This document shows positions 32,826 through 46,969 of a stretch of 64,000 nucleotides of DNA, in pieces (within the stretch, counting starts at the first letter, position 1; every line of letters begins with the position of its first letter). The position numbers and the translations under genes were made by a program. Below the pieces are notes generated by a model. It saw only the letters and a program-made list of their open reading frames with translations. It made no database searches and was not told where the DNA came from. The DNA comes from Kocuria sp. TGY1127_2 (GTDB lineage Bacteria; Actinomycetota; Actinomycetes; Actinomycetales; Micrococcaceae), in NCBI RefSeq assembly GCF_013394385.1, contig NZ_AP022834.1:1736001-1800000 (forward strand), read 5' to 3'.

Positions 32826-34295
32826 TTAGTGCTGGTACGGGCCCAACTTTTCGCGGCTCTCCGGGGTGCGGGTGCCGTCGTCATCGACATCCCCGACCCT
32901 GTGGACCTTGACCATGTTCGTCGAGCCGGCGACTCCCAGAGGCGAACCGGCGGTCAACACGAGCAATTCGTCCTTCTTGACCAAATTGCGGTTCAGAAGA
33001 TACCGGTCCACGGCTTCCGTCATACTGTCCGTATCGCTGTACTCTTCCTGCAGCGCCGCATCCACGCCCCAGAAAAGCGCCATGAACGCACGGACCTTGG
33101 GATCCGGGGTGAAGGCCAAAACCGGCTTGGAGGGTCGGAGCCGGCACAAACGACGAGCCGAATCTCCCGATTGAGTGAATGTACAGATGTAGTTGACGTT
33201 CAGCTGGTCCGCGATGTTAACGGCCGCCAGAGTCACGGCGCCGCCACGGGTGCGCGGGCTCGAACCAAGCGCGGGCACACGGTCCATACCGTGTTGCTCA
33301 GTTGACTCGACGATACGGGCCATCGTCTGGATCGTAATGATCGGGTACTTGCCCACTGAGGTCTCACCCGAGAGCATCACAGCGTCGGCGCCATCGAGAA
33401 TAGCGTTGGCGCAATCCGAAGCCTCGGCGCGAGTCGGCATCGGGTTGCTGATCATCGACTCGAGAACCTGGGTCGCCACGATGACCGGCTTGGCCCAACG
33501 GCGGGCCAACGTAATTGCGCGCTTCTGCACGAGCGGGACCTCTTCGAGCGGGTACTCGACGCCGAGATCGCCACGGGCCACCATGATGCCGTCGAATTTG
33601 TCGACGATGTCCTGAAGGTTCTCCACCGCCTGCGGTTTCTCGATCTTGGCGATGACCGGCAGGTGCAGGCCTTCTTCTTCCATGATCTCGTGCACGCGCA
33701 CAATGTCGTCGCCCGACCGGACGAAGGACAACGCGATGATGTCGACGCCGGTGTTCAGCGCCCAGCGGAGGTCCCGCTCGTCCTTCTCCGTCAGTGCCGG
33801 GACCGACACGGCAACACCCGGGAGGTTGATGCCTTTGTGATCCGAGACGGTGCCGCCGACCACGACACGAGTGGTCACGGTCGTCGCGTCAACCTGCGTC
33901 GCTTCGAGACGAACCTTGCCGTCGTCGATCAGCAGGGCGTCGCCGGGGCGAACGTCGCCCGGAAGACCCTTGTAGGTCGTTCCGCACATCTCTTGGTTGC
34001 CGGGAACGTCCTCAATAGTGATCTTGAACGTGTCACCCTGGGCCAGATCCACTGGCCCGTCTGCGAAGCTCTCCAGGCGAATCTTCGGTCCCTGGATATC
34101 GGCCAGGATCGCAACGTTCTTTCCGAGAGTGTCCGCGGCGCGGCGCACGTTGTCATAGTTCTGGGTGTGGACGTCGTGGTCGCCGTGGCTCATGTTCAAG
34201 CGGGCGACGTTGAGTCCTGCGGAGATGGCCTCCGAGACTTTGTCGTAACTGGAAAGGGCGGGTCCTAAGGTACATACGATTTTTGCGCGTCTCAT
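32826..34295 (-). CDS. pyk: Pyruvate kinase
   Basis: A 489-residue enzyme of lower glycolysis (PEP + ADP to pyruvate + ATP). It begins MRRAKIVCTLGPALSSYDKV, followed by GLNVARLNMSHGDH (substrate/K+ site). The signature VIAKIEKPQAVENLQDI holds the active-site Lys, with MVARGDLGVE (Mg/ADP) and ATQVLESMISNPMPTRAEASDCANAILDGADAVMLSGET. The C-terminal allosteric domain has YICTFTQSGDSARRLCRLRP and ends in the usual VLTAG region. The frame extends upstream to 34385, but conservation starts at ATG 34295. Single gene. Confidence 0.98.
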   Translation of the reverse strand: MRRAKIVCTLGPALSSYDKVSEAISAGLNVARLNMSHGDHDVHTQNYDNVRRAADTLGKNVAILADIQGPKIRLESFADGPVDLAQGDTFKITIEDVPGNQEMCGTTYKGLPGDVRPGDALLIDDGKVRLEATQVDATTVTTRVVVGGTVSDHKGINLPGVAVSVPALTEKDERDLRWALNTGVDIIALSFVRSGDDIVRVHEIMEEEGLHLPVIAKIEKPQAVENLQDIVDKFDGIMVARGDLGVEYPLEEVPLVQKRAITLARRWAKPVIVATQVLESMISNPMPTRAEASDCANAILDGADAVMLSGETSVGKYPIITIQTMARIVESTEQHGMDRVPALGSSPRTRGGAVTLAAVNIADQLNVNYICTFTQSGDSARRLCRLRPSKPVLAFTPDPKVRAFMALFWGVDAALQEEYSDTDSMTEAVDRYLLNRNLVKKDELLVLTAGSPLGVAGSTNMVKVHRVGDVDDDGTRTPESREKLGPYQH

Positions 34296-34663
34296 GCCGT
34301 TAACTGTAGTTCTCTTAAAGCCACATGAACAGTAAGGCTCGGTTCGTGACTCGCTCAAGTCCCGTTTACTCGCCCTGCCCCACAAAGTAGACCCAGATCA
34401 CGTCCGACGCTCGCAACCCCTGGATATTCAAGGCAAAATAGAGTAAGGAGCCCGGAGCCTACTGCTTCAGGCCGCCACGGGGTGGGCGACCCACCGAACC
34501 CAAAAATCCCACACTGTCCCACACACTTGGACACGCGTTTCGATACGCCGATCCACGTCCGAAAAGTTAGTCTTGAAGGAGCATTATTTAGCTCCACTGC
34601 ATGGGCCAGGAGCCTTCGCAGGGGCGATATACGTCTGACACAGGCGCAGATACAGGAGAATTC
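34296..34663. other. 368-bp divergent region between pyk and the flavodoxin
   Basis: It must hold both promoters. I see no coding frame with support, no strong hairpin and no recognised RNA element in it. Confidence 0.5.
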
Positions 34664-35200
34664 ATGACCACGACCCTTGTGCTCTACGGATCGCACTACG
34701 GATACACTCGCTCCTACGCCGACTGGATTGCCGAAGACACCGGTGGGCGCGCAATGGCTCTGGACCAGGCTACCCCTTCCGCCGTCGACGCAGCGGACAC
34801 CGTGATCATCGGAGCCAGTGACTATGCCGGAAAGCTCACGGCTGCGGACCGTGTCCACGATTTCGCGGAATACCTACGCGACAAAAAGCTGGCGTACTTC
34901 ACCGTGTCGTTCTCAGGGGATGTCTCCCAACCGAAAGAGAAGCTCGACGGGGTGCTTGCCAAAAATCTGGGAGACGCTTATCGGCCAGGTGCCCCGACCG
35001 CGCATTTCCGTGGGGGTATGGACTATTCGGTGCTTTCCCGCTCGCACAAGACCGCCATGATGGGTGTCAAGACCTTCCTCAAGTCCAAACCCAATAAGAC
35101 GGAGACCGACCGCCAAATGGTCGAGTGCTACGGCGGATCGGCCGACTACCGCGACCGCTCTGCCATCGCCCCCTTCGTCGACGCCGTCAAGGCACTCTGA
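34664..35200 (+). CDS. Flavodoxin-domain protein (HemG-like)
   Basis: A 178-residue flavodoxin fold. The FMN phosphate loop is LVLYGSHYGYTRSYADWIAED (GSxxGxTxxxA) at residues 5-25, and there is an ADTVIIGASDYAGKL strand. FTVSFSGDVSQPKEKLDG and MVECYGGSADY complete the layout of HemG-like/flavodoxin-domain proteins. It may act in quinone-linked redox chemistry; a protoporphyrinogen oxidase role is possible but unproven and no haem gene is nearby. AGGAGAA lies 5 nt before ATG 34664. It ends at a strong shared terminator. Confidence 0.87.
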   Translation: MTTTLVLYGSHYGYTRSYADWIAEDTGGRAMALDQATPSAVDAADTVIIGASDYAGKLTAADRVHDFAEYLRDKKLAYFTVSFSGDVSQPKEKLDGVLAKNLGDAYRPGAPTAHFRGGMDYSVLSRSHKTAMMGVKTFLKSKPNKTETDRQMVECYGGSADYRDRSAIAPFVDAVKAL

Positions 35201-35250
35201 CTCGTCTTTCCACGGCCCGGTGCAAATCACCGGACCGGATCATAGAGGAC

Positions 35251-35281
35251 GGCCCCGAACCCACGGCGTGGGTTCGGGGCC
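35251..35281. terminator. Bidirectional terminator between the flavodoxin and gltD
   Basis: A 15-bp perfect GC-rich stem (GGCCCCGAACCCACG and its complement) with a minimal loop, between two convergent genes. Confidence 0.85.
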
Positions 35282-35306
35282 TCCCTGCATCTGGGCCAGG
35301 GTTTCG

Positions 35307-36759
35307 CTACAACAGATCGATCGGACGGTCGGTCGGAGCCACCGGTTCCGGCAACAGCGTGCTGCCGACCAGATGACGTTCGACCGACGCGGCGCATGCC
35401 CTGCCCTCGGCAATGGCCCATACCACCAACGACTGGCCCCGACCGGCATCCCCGCACGAGAAGATGCCCGGGACGTTGGTCATGTACTCATCGTCTCGTG
35501 CCACATTGGAACGAGGATCCATTTCGGCTCCGGCCTGCTCGGCGATCGCCTCAGAATCCTGCCCCGTGAAACCAAGGGCCAGGAAGACGAGGTCGGCCGG
35601 AATGATCCGCTCGGTGCCTTCCTTTGGCCCCCGCTTCCCGTCGTCCTTGTACTCGGTTTCAGCAACTTTGATGCCGGTGACCCGGCCATTCTCGCCCACG
35701 AATTCAATGGTCGAGGCGAGGTAGTTGCGTTCGCCGCCTTCCTCGTGCGAACTCGCGACCTCGAAGAGGTTCGGGAACATCGGCCACGGCTCGTGCCCAG
35801 CACGTTCCTCCGGCGGCTTCTTACCAATGGCCAATGTCGTCACCGAGGCGGCCTTCTGCCGATTCGCGGTACCGATACAGTCCGCACCCGTATCGCCGCC
35901 GCCCAGGATCACCACGTGCTTTCCTTCGGCGTTGATCTGGTCCGGAACTTCATCGCCGGCCCCGACCCGGTTGGACTGTACAAGGTACTCCATCGCGAAA
36001 TGAACACCGTCGAGATCGCGTCCGGGAATCGGCAGATCCCGTGGTTTGGTCGCCCCCGTTGCCACCACGACGGCATCATACCGACGCCGCAATTGGTCCC
36101 ACGGGATGTCCCTGCCGATCTCGACGCCCGCGCGAAAGCGAGTACCCTCGGCGCGCATCACATCCAATCGACGGTCCAGGACGGACTTCTCCATCTTGAA
36201 ATCTGGGATCCCGTAACGGAGCAGTCCCCCAATACGGTCTTCCCGTTCGTAGACGGCCACGGTATAACCGGCTTGGGTCAATTGCTGCGCTGCGGCGAGC
36301 CCCGCAGGCCCGGAACCGACCACGGCTACCGTCTTGTCCACGAGCCGCTCCGGCAGGTGAGGCTCGATGAGCCCCTCATCGAAAGCTTTCTCGCCGATCG
36401 TGTACTCGATCTGTTTGATCGTCACGGCCGGCTGGTTGATGCCCAACACGCACGAGGACTCACACGGAGCCGGGCAGACCCTGCCCGTGAACTCCGGGAA
36501 GTTGTTGGTCGCGTGCATCCGCTGAACCGCCTCTGCGGTCCGTCCCTGCCACATGAGGTCATTCCACTCGGGAATCAGGTTGCCCAGCGGGCAACCTTGA
36601 TGACAGAACGGAACGCCGCAGTCCATGCAACGGGACGCCTGCTGTTTCAGCGTGGCCGAGTCCTGTTCAACCTGGACTTCTTTCCAGTCCATGATGCGTA
36701 CCGGAACCGGCCGCTTGGGGCGGTCCACACGTTGTTCGTACTTCAGAAAGCCGCGGGGA

Positions 36760-36767
<8 letters not shown>
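35307..36767 (-). CDS. gltD: Glutamate synthase (NADPH) small subunit
   Basis: A 486-residue beta subunit that passes electrons from NADPH via FAD and two [4Fe-4S] clusters to GltB. The N-terminal cluster cysteines are in [22 protein letters not shown] and [12 protein letters not shown]. The FAD site is [17 protein letters not shown] (about residues 147-163), and the NADPH site is [20 protein letters not shown]. The late FAD block is [22 protein letters not shown]. Its ATG overlaps the last 8 bp of gltB, so synthesis of the two subunits is coupled. Confidence 0.98.
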
Positions 36768-41421
<4,654 letters not shown>

Positions 41422-41947
41422 ACTTGAAGCCTCTCCTCCTCGTGTCAGTCCGTGAACTCAGGATTGGGCCTCGGCCCTCTTGAGTTCCTGGGCTCGCGCA
41501 GCGGAATACGCGGAACCACGATCAGCGGCTCGAAGAATCGGTTCCTGAAGGAAACGGGCCAAGCATTTGGGTATAGCTATGGCACCGTCAAGGAAAAGAA
41601 AGGTGCTCATCGTGTCCGCAACGAGCGCTTCACCTGGGGCATCGCCCAACGATTCAACGGTGGCCGCTTCATTGCAGCAATCACGAGACAATACCGGCGT
41701 TCTCGGTGTGTTGGCGCCGGTTCGATAAAAGTTCCTGCCCGTGATGCAGGGGCAGGGACTACGACTTGCCTATGTGTTGTCTCGCAAAATTACCACGACG
41801 AGGGTGGGCGGCGTCATAGATATCCACAGTTTGGAATGTGTTACGGGGAAAATTCGACTCAGTTTCTGGTCGCGAACACGAGAAAACGGGTTCCCCTTGA
41901 AGGATGCTCACGGCTCGCGGACTCAGCCGCACGCGGCCACGTTTCAC
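41422..41947. other. 526-bp region upstream of gltB and downstream of lgt
   Basis: It holds the gltB promoter/leader. A modest hairpin (CCTGCCC...GGGCAGG, 41734-41756) is present. Frames exist on both strands (plus 41452-41985; minus 41458-41691) without ribosome sites or familiar sequence. No known riboswitch was recognised. Confidence 0.45.
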
Positions 41948-42820
41948 TTACGGTGTCAGCGCGTCGGATTCTTCCGACGGGCTGATCTCCCCAGTTCGCC
42001 GCCTCCGTCGTAGGGATACGACCGCGAGCATCACGAGTGCAAGCACCACCAGGAATCCGGAGGTCCACACGTGAATGCGCAGGCCCAGGAACACATCGGA
42101 TTCATCGATCCGCAGGAACAGTTCGATCAAGAAGCGGCCTATTCCGTAGTACATGACGTACACCCAAAAGACCTGCCCGCGCGTGCGAAGAATCCGTTGG
42201 GAGAGCCACAGTAAGACCAATCCACCGATGATGTCCCACAGCGATTCGTACAGGAAAGTCGGGTGGAATAACGTCCCCGGCGCATACTGGGTCGGGAAGT
42301 TATGGCTCATCGGGTTGATTTCGAGGCCCCACGGCAGCGTGGTCGGCTTCCCGAACAGCTCTTGGTTGAACCAATTGCCCCAGCGCCCGATGCCTTGAGC
42401 GATGAGGATGCCCGGTGCCGCGGCGTCGGCGAATTTGGCCAGTGAAAGCCCCATCCTTCGGCACGCGATCCACGCTCCAAGGCCGCCGACGGTTACGGCC
42501 CCCATAATTCCGATTCCGCCCTCCCAGATCTTGAGGGCATCCACAGGATTTCTGCCGGGGCCGAAATAGTCACCGGGGGCAGTGACGAGAACGTGATACA
42601 TGCGCGCTCCGACCAGGCCGAACGGTATGGCCCAAATCGCGATGTCCCAGATCCTCTCGGGGTCCTCCCCCATGGACTGCCATCGTTTGGACGTCAGCCA
42701 CAGGCAAATCACGATGCCTAGCAAGATGCACAGCGCGTACGCATGAATGGTCAAAGGCCCAAGGTGGAATCCCGACCAGGTCGGTGAAGGGAGGGAAGCG
42801 ATCGGCGTCACGAGACTCAT
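41948..42820 (-). CDS. lgt: Prolipoprotein diacylglyceryl transferase
   Basis: A 290-residue seven-helix membrane enzyme that adds diacylglycerol to the lipobox cysteine of prelipoproteins, such as the lipoproteins at 10 kb and 26 kb here. The signature GRWGNWFNQELFGKPTTLPW is present at about residue 140-160, with HPTFLYESLWDIIG (conserved Tyr/Glu) and an early IRxYGL-equivalent, TIHAYALCILLGI. ATG 42820 overlaps the trpA stop (ATGA); upstream frame extension to 42985 lies within trpA and is not conserved. It is the last gene of the trpCBA-lgt unit, as in most Micrococcales. Confidence 0.96.
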   Translation of the reverse strand: MSLVTPIASLPSPTWSGFHLGPLTIHAYALCILLGIVICLWLTSKRWQSMGEDPERIWDIAIWAIPFGLVGARMYHVLVTAPGDYFGPGRNPVDALKIWEGGIGIMGAVTVGGLGAWIACRRMGLSLAKFADAAAPGILIAQGIGRWGNWFNQELFGKPTTLPWGLEINPMSHNFPTQYAPGTLFHPTFLYESLWDIIGGLVLLWLSQRILRTRGQVFWVYVMYYGIGRFLIELFLRIDESDVFLGLRIHVWTSGFLVVLALVMLAVVSLRRRRRTGEISPSEESDALTP

Positions 42821-43677
42821 ACGGACGTGTCGCCGCTGCCGGCCAATTCGCGAGTCAGGGTTCCGACGGCCGCTGGACCGCCAGTGCCCAAGGCACGCAC
42901 CAGGGCTGTCCCCACGATGACTCCGTCGGCGTACTTTCCGATCTCTTCGACGTGCTCGCGTCGGGAAACTCCCAACCCGACGCACACGTTTTCAGCCCCG
43001 GCCGTACGGATATCGGACACCAATTGTTCGGCAACGTCCGAAACCGAGGACCTTGCGCCCGTCACTCCCATAACGGAGACAGCGTAGACGAACCCGCTGG
43101 ATGCGTGGGCGATCATGTCCAATCTTTCGGCCGACGACGAGGGCGCGGCCAGGAATATCCGGTCCAGTCCGTGGGTCTCGCTGGCTTCGAACCATTCCCC
43201 CGCCTCATCCGGTACGAGGTCCGGTGTAATGATGCCGGCGCCACCTGCTTCGGCCAGCTTGCGAGCGAATTCGTTGACGCCTTTGCGCATGACCGGATTC
43301 CAATACGTCATCACGACCACGACCGCGTCCGTCTGCTCCGTAATCTCCTGGACGGCGCGGAAGACGTCGTTGACCTTGAAGCCATTGCTCAGGGCCACAG
43401 CCGTTGCATCCTGGATCACCGGCCCATCCATCACCGGGTCCGAATAGGGTATTCCCAATTCGATGATGTCGGCCCCGTTGCGCCCCAACTCAATCCCGGC
43501 TTGAATCGAATCCTCAACCGTCGGATATCCGACCGGAAGATAACCGATGAGCGCCGGACGACCTTCTGCCCGGCAAGCCTGGATGCGTGCGCGTACCTTC
43601 GAGCCAGGATTGGGCAGCGGAAAGGTCTTCGTCCCAGCGCTGTACCGGTTCGGGTTCTTGGGAGATGTTGTGGTCAT
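42817..43677 (-). CDS. trpA: Tryptophan synthase alpha chain
   Basis: A 286-residue TIM barrel cleaving indole-3-glycerol phosphate to indole, which is channelled to TrpB. Catalytic Glu and Asp are in [22 protein letters not shown] (about residues 65-86). The phosphate-binding end is [18 protein letters not shown], and [28 protein letters not shown] closes the barrel. It starts with an ATGA overlap to trpB and ends with an ATGA overlap to lgt. Confidence 0.98.
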   Translation of the reverse strand: MTTTSPKNPNRYSAGTKTFPLPNPGSKVRARIQACRAEGRPALIGYLPVGYPTVEDSIQAGIELGRNGADIIELGIPYSDPVMDGPVIQDATAVALSNGFKVNDVFRAVQEITEQTDAVVVVMTYWNPVMRKGVNEFARKLAEAGGAGIITPDLVPDEAGEWFEASETHGLDRIFLAAPSSSAERLDMIAHASSGFVYAVSVMGVTGARSSVSDVAEQLVSDIRTAGAENVCVGLGVSRREHVEEIGKYADGVIVGTALVRALGTGGPAAVGTLTRELAGSGDTSV

Positions 43678-45038
43678 TTCTGCTCCTCCGCGGCCTCATC
43701 CTGACCGTTGCCGGATTCCTGGCTCCTGAGGCTGGCGGCGTTGACTTCTGAACTTGGGATGGCTTTGCCGAGTCCGAACCATTCGACCGCAGTATCCATG
43801 TCCTTGTCCCCGCGGCCGGAAAGGCATACGGCGATGATCTTCTCGCGGGCCCCTTCCGGATCTTCCTGCTTCCACTGTCCGGCCAGGCGCAGAGCTCCCG
43901 CCAGGGCGTGGGCGGACTCGATGGCCGGAATGATGCCCTCCGTCTCGCACAGCGTGCGCAAGGCATCCATGGCCTCGGTATCGGTCACGGCTTGATACGA
44001 GGCGCGCCCGATCTCCGAAAGGTACGCGTGTTCGGGTCCGACTCCCGGGTAGTCGAGTCCCGCCGAGATCGAATGGGACTCGATGGTTTGGCCATCGTCG
44101 TCCTGCATGAGGTACGTGCGCGCACCGTGCAGGACCCCAGGCCGACCCAAGTTGATCGTGGCGGCGTGACGGTCTGTGTCCAGACCGTCTCCACCCGGCT
44201 CCAGACCGTACAACTCAACCGACTCGTCATCCAAAAAGGCGTGAAACATCCCGATGGCGTTGGATCCGCCACCCACGCAGGCGGCAACCGCGTCAGGGAG
44301 ACGGCCGGTCCTCTCGAGAAGCTGTTGACGTGCTTCCGTACCGATGGCGTCGTGGAAATACCGAACCATTGCCGGGAAAGGATGCGCACCGGCGGCCGTA
44401 CCGAGGAGGTAATGGGTGTCCTCGACGTTGGCAACCCAGTCCCGCAATGCCTCATTGATCGCGTCCTTCAAGGTCCGCGACCCATTCTGCACCGCGATGA
44501 CCTTGGCCCCGAGCAGCTGCATGCGGGCCACGTTGAGCGCTTGCCGGTTGGTGTCGACCTCGCCCATGTAGACCACGCATTCCATGCCGAAATACGCCGC
44601 CGCGGTGGCCGTGGCAACCCCGTGCTGGCCTGCCCCGGTTTCGGCAATCAGACGGGTCTTGCCCATCTTCTTGGCCAACAGGGCCTGGCCCAATACGTTG
44701 TTGATCTTGTGCGAACCGGTATGGTTCAGGTCCTCGCGCTTGAGAAAGATACGAACTCCGGCGCGCTCGCTCAGCCGTTCAGCTTCGGTCAGCAGGGAAG
44801 GCCGGTTCGAGTATTCCCGGGACAACCGCTGGAACTCATCGAGGAAGTCGGGATCCGCTTTGGCCTTTTCGAAGGTGTCCTCGAGCTCGTCCACTGCGCG
44901 GATCAGCGACTCAGGCATCCACTGGCCCCCGAACTGTCCGAAATAGGGCCCGCTCGCGTTCTTCAACGAGCCGTGAGGGGCCTCCAAGAAGGTCTCGGCT
45001 AGGTCTCGGTCCTGTTCCGATGCTGGGTTATTCGCCAT
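43674..45038 (-). CDS. trpB: Tryptophan synthase beta chain
   Basis: A 454-residue PLP enzyme joining indole and serine. The PLP lysine is in [22 protein letters not shown] (about residue 105). The phosphate loop is [18 protein letters not shown], and [13 protein letters not shown] is the COMM-domain/ligand region. The start is ATG 45038, inside the last 11 bp of trpC; the longer frame to 45302 lies in trpC and is spurious. A Gln/Glu-rich ~40-residue C-terminal tail ([20 protein letters not shown]) is longer than in the E. coli enzyme. Confidence 0.97.
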   Translation of the reverse strand: MANNPASEQDRDLAETFLEAPHGSLKNASGPYFGQFGGQWMPESLIRAVDELEDTFEKAKADPDFLDEFQRLSREYSNRPSLLTEAERLSERAGVRIFLKREDLNHTGSHKINNVLGQALLAKKMGKTRLIAETGAGQHGVATATAAAYFGMECVVYMGEVDTNRQALNVARMQLLGAKVIAVQNGSRTLKDAINEALRDWVANVEDTHYLLGTAAGAHPFPAMVRYFHDAIGTEARQQLLERTGRLPDAVAACVGGGSNAIGMFHAFLDDESVELYGLEPGGDGLDTDRHAATINLGRPGVLHGARTYLMQDDDGQTIESHSISAGLDYPGVGPEHAYLSEIGRASYQAVTDTEAMDALRTLCETEGIIPAIESAHALAGALRLAGQWKQEDPEGAREKIIAVCLSGRGDKDMDTAVEWFGLGKAIPSSEVNAASLRSQESGNGQDEAAEEQK

Positions 45039-45867
45039 GTTCTGCTTCCTTTTCTCCCAGGTAAGCGGCGCGTGCTTTGCGTCCCTGGTTCTTGAACTCG
45101 CCGACTGCTTCCCGGGGATCGGAATGCTTGACCAGTGCTTCGCCCACGAGGACGGCTTCTGCACCCTGACTTCCGTAGGTTGCCACATCACTCGGCTCGG
45201 CCACACCGGATTCGGCCACGATGACCGGCCCCTCCGGAAGATGGGATGCAAGGTTCGCGAAATGCTGTTTGTCCGTCTCAAGAGTCTTGAGATTGCGGAC
45301 ATTCACACCGACGATACGAGCCCCAACGGCCGCCGCGCGCTCGATCTCCTCGACGGTGTGGGCCTCGACGATCGCGTTCATCCCGAGGCGATGGGTCAGT
45401 TCCAGGTAATCACGCAATTCGTCGTCGCTTAGGGCGGCGACGATAAGCAGAACGAGGTCGGCGCCATGTGCACGGGCCTCCCAGATCATGTAAGGATCGA
45501 CCGTGAAATCCTTGCGCAGGATCGGGATGGAAACCTCGGTGCGAACCGCGTCGAGGTCCTCCAAGGATCCTTTGAAACGCCGCGATTCGGTGAGAACAGA
45601 AATTGCGGCCGCTCCCCCTGCTTCGTATTCGTGCGCGAGATCGGCAGGTTCTGCAATCCGGGAAAGATCTCCCGCGGAGGGGCTTGCTCGCTTGACCTCC
45701 GCAATGATCTCGACGGTCTCTCGGTCGGGACCACGCAAAGCCGACACGGCGTCCCTCGCGGGGGACACCGAGGAAACCTTTTCCTTCAATTCATCGAGGC
45801 TCACCGTCCGACGGCGCTCCTCGAGGTCCTCGCGGACTCCGGCAATGATGTCGTCCAAAACTGTCAT
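45028..45867 (-). CDS. trpC: Indole-3-glycerol phosphate synthase
   Basis: A 279-residue TIM barrel converting CdRP to indole-3-glycerol phosphate. Family blocks are [16 protein letters not shown] (catalytic Lys, about residue 58), [38 protein letters not shown] (catalytic Lys/Glu), [13 protein letters not shown] (phosphate), and [16 protein letters not shown]. It is monofunctional (no TrpF fusion). It is the first gene of trpCBA-lgt, separated from the upstream HGxxPAAW gene by a terminator. Confidence 0.97.
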   Translation of the reverse strand: MTVLDDIIAGVREDLEERRRTVSLDELKEKVSSVSPARDAVSALRGPDRETVEIIAEVKRASPSAGDLSRIAEPADLAHEYEAGGAAAISVLTESRRFKGSLEDLDAVRTEVSIPILRKDFTVDPYMIWEARAHGADLVLLIVAALSDDELRDYLELTHRLGMNAIVEAHTVEEIERAAAVGARIVGVNVRNLKTLETDKQHFANLASHLPEGPVIVAESGVAEPSDVATYGSQGAEAVLVGEALVKHSDPREAVGEFKNQGRKARAAYLGEKEAEHGE

Positions 45868-45927
45868 GAAAGCGGTGATCTCCGGTCTACTGCGCTTCGT
45901 GGCATGCTGCCACGCTGATCATAGAGA

Positions 45928-45968
45928 ACAGCGCCCCTCTGATGATTTCACGTATCAGGGAGCGCTGT
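45928..45968 (-). terminator. Terminator between the HGxxPAAW gene and trpC
   Basis: ACAGCGC...CCTCTGAT pairs with ATCAGGG...GCGCTGT in a long, nearly perfect stem just after the HGxxPAAW stop and 60 bp before trpC. This would divide trpE and trpCBA into separate units or attenuate read-through. Confidence 0.75.
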
Positions 45969-45981
45969 CTGACTTCAATGC

Positions 45982-46230
45982 TTACTTGTGGCTCTTGGTC
46001 CGTGAGCCGAGCTTGCCGAATCCGGCGGCCTTGAGCACACCGCTGACGATGAAGCCCACGACGATGATGGCCAGGCCAACGATGACCCACGGAGTGTTCC
46101 CCACGACAAAAGCAACGCAACCGACGGTCAAACCGACCACGACCAGCACAACCAGGGCCCATGCGGAAATCGTGTTGCCGTGACCCTCAACGGCGATCGG
46201 TGTGAGTTCGAGTTGTTGTTCAGAGCTCAC
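45982..46230 (-). CDS. HGxxPAAW-type small membrane protein of the trp locus
   Basis: An 82-residue protein with two membrane helices (about 20-40 and 45-66). The family motif precedes helix one; the usual H-G-x-x-P-A-A-W is degenerate here as HGNTISAW. The tail is basic (KLGSRTKSHK). It starts at GTG 46230 with AAAGGAGG upstream; the longer frame to 46266 is not supported. It is consistently found between trpE and trpC in actinobacteria; its biochemical role is unknown. Confidence 0.85.
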   Translation of the reverse strand: MSSEQQLELTPIAVEGHGNTISAWALVVLVVVGLTVGCVAFVVGNTPWVIVGLAIIVVGFIVSGVLKAAGFGKLGSRTKSHK

Positions 46231-46327
46231 TGGCCCTCCTTTGGTGAAGCAATCAGCGCGGTACAAACGCGCACTACGGTGTCATTCTATGCCATGCGGG
46301 GCACGGACAAACGATGTTTCGCCTCCG

Positions 46328-46969
46328 CTACCGCGTGGGATCTTCCCCTTCGGAGAGCGAATCCCAAGTGTCGATATCGTCGGCGTGAGGGTTCTCACCT
46401 TTCTGGACCGAATGTTGCGACTCCCGCTCATACCGACGTGAGGTCGTCTTCCAATGGCGGCTGGACCACCAGAGCCAGACCGCGACCAGAACCGTGGCAA
46501 TTCCGAGGACAAAGGTCAGCCACGGCCACACCGTCACGACGTAGCTTCCGCCGGGACCGTTGGTCCCGGTCGCCTCACCGACCTTCGTCATTGCCGCGTC
46601 CTGCGGGTTGATCGCCGCGGTCAGGGCCGCGATCGCCATGCCTGCACCGGCCAGAGCGATGACTGCACAGATGACGGCACGCAAGACTTTGCCCGCAATC
46701 CGGACTGCAACAACGCCGGCCAGAGCGACCAGGCCGAGCGCGGAAACCGCTGGGGCGGCATCGGTTCCTTTGACGTCCACGTTGACCTGCGAAAGGACAC
46801 TCGAGACATTCGCGTGGATCCATGGGAACAGGGTCGTGACGAACGCGAGAATCGGCACCAGGAGGCTCGTCAATATGATGCGTCCGGAGCCCGCCTTCTT
46901 CGTGTTCTCATCGGTGTTCCCGGCCACCTCGGCGGTGGTCTTAGACCCTTCGGCGGGATCCTCGCTCAT
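46328..46969 (-). CDS. Trp operon-associated membrane protein (Trp_oprn_chp family)
   Basis: A 213-residue integral membrane protein with four predicted helices (about 32-50, 75-92, 97-118, 145-167). It carries the family features: SALGLVALAGVVAVRIAG in helix two/three, a TVWPWL before helix four, and an acidic C-terminus DDIDTWDSLSEGEDPT. It is found next to trpE in actinobacteria and its function is unknown. Its ATG overlaps the trpE stop (ATGA), so it is translated with anthranilate synthase. Confidence 0.9.
   Translation of the reverse strand: MSEDPAEGSKTTAEVAGNTDENTKKAGSGRIILTSLLVPILAFVTTLFPWIHANVSSVLSQVNVDVKGTDAAPAVSALGLVALAGVVAVRIAGKVLRAVICAVIALAGAGMAIAALTAAINPQDAAMTKVGEATGTNGPGGSYVVTVWPWLTFVLGIATVLVAVWLWWSSRHWKTTSRRYERESQHSVQKGENPHADDIDTWDSLSEGEDPTR

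Noticed and set aside
41452-41985. Plus-strand frame (177 codons) between gltB and lgt, and a 77-codon minus-strand frame at 41458-41691
   Set aside because: No ribosome site and no familiar sequence. The plus frame runs into the lgt coding region antisense. The minus frame could be a leader ORF for gltB, but nothing positive supports it.
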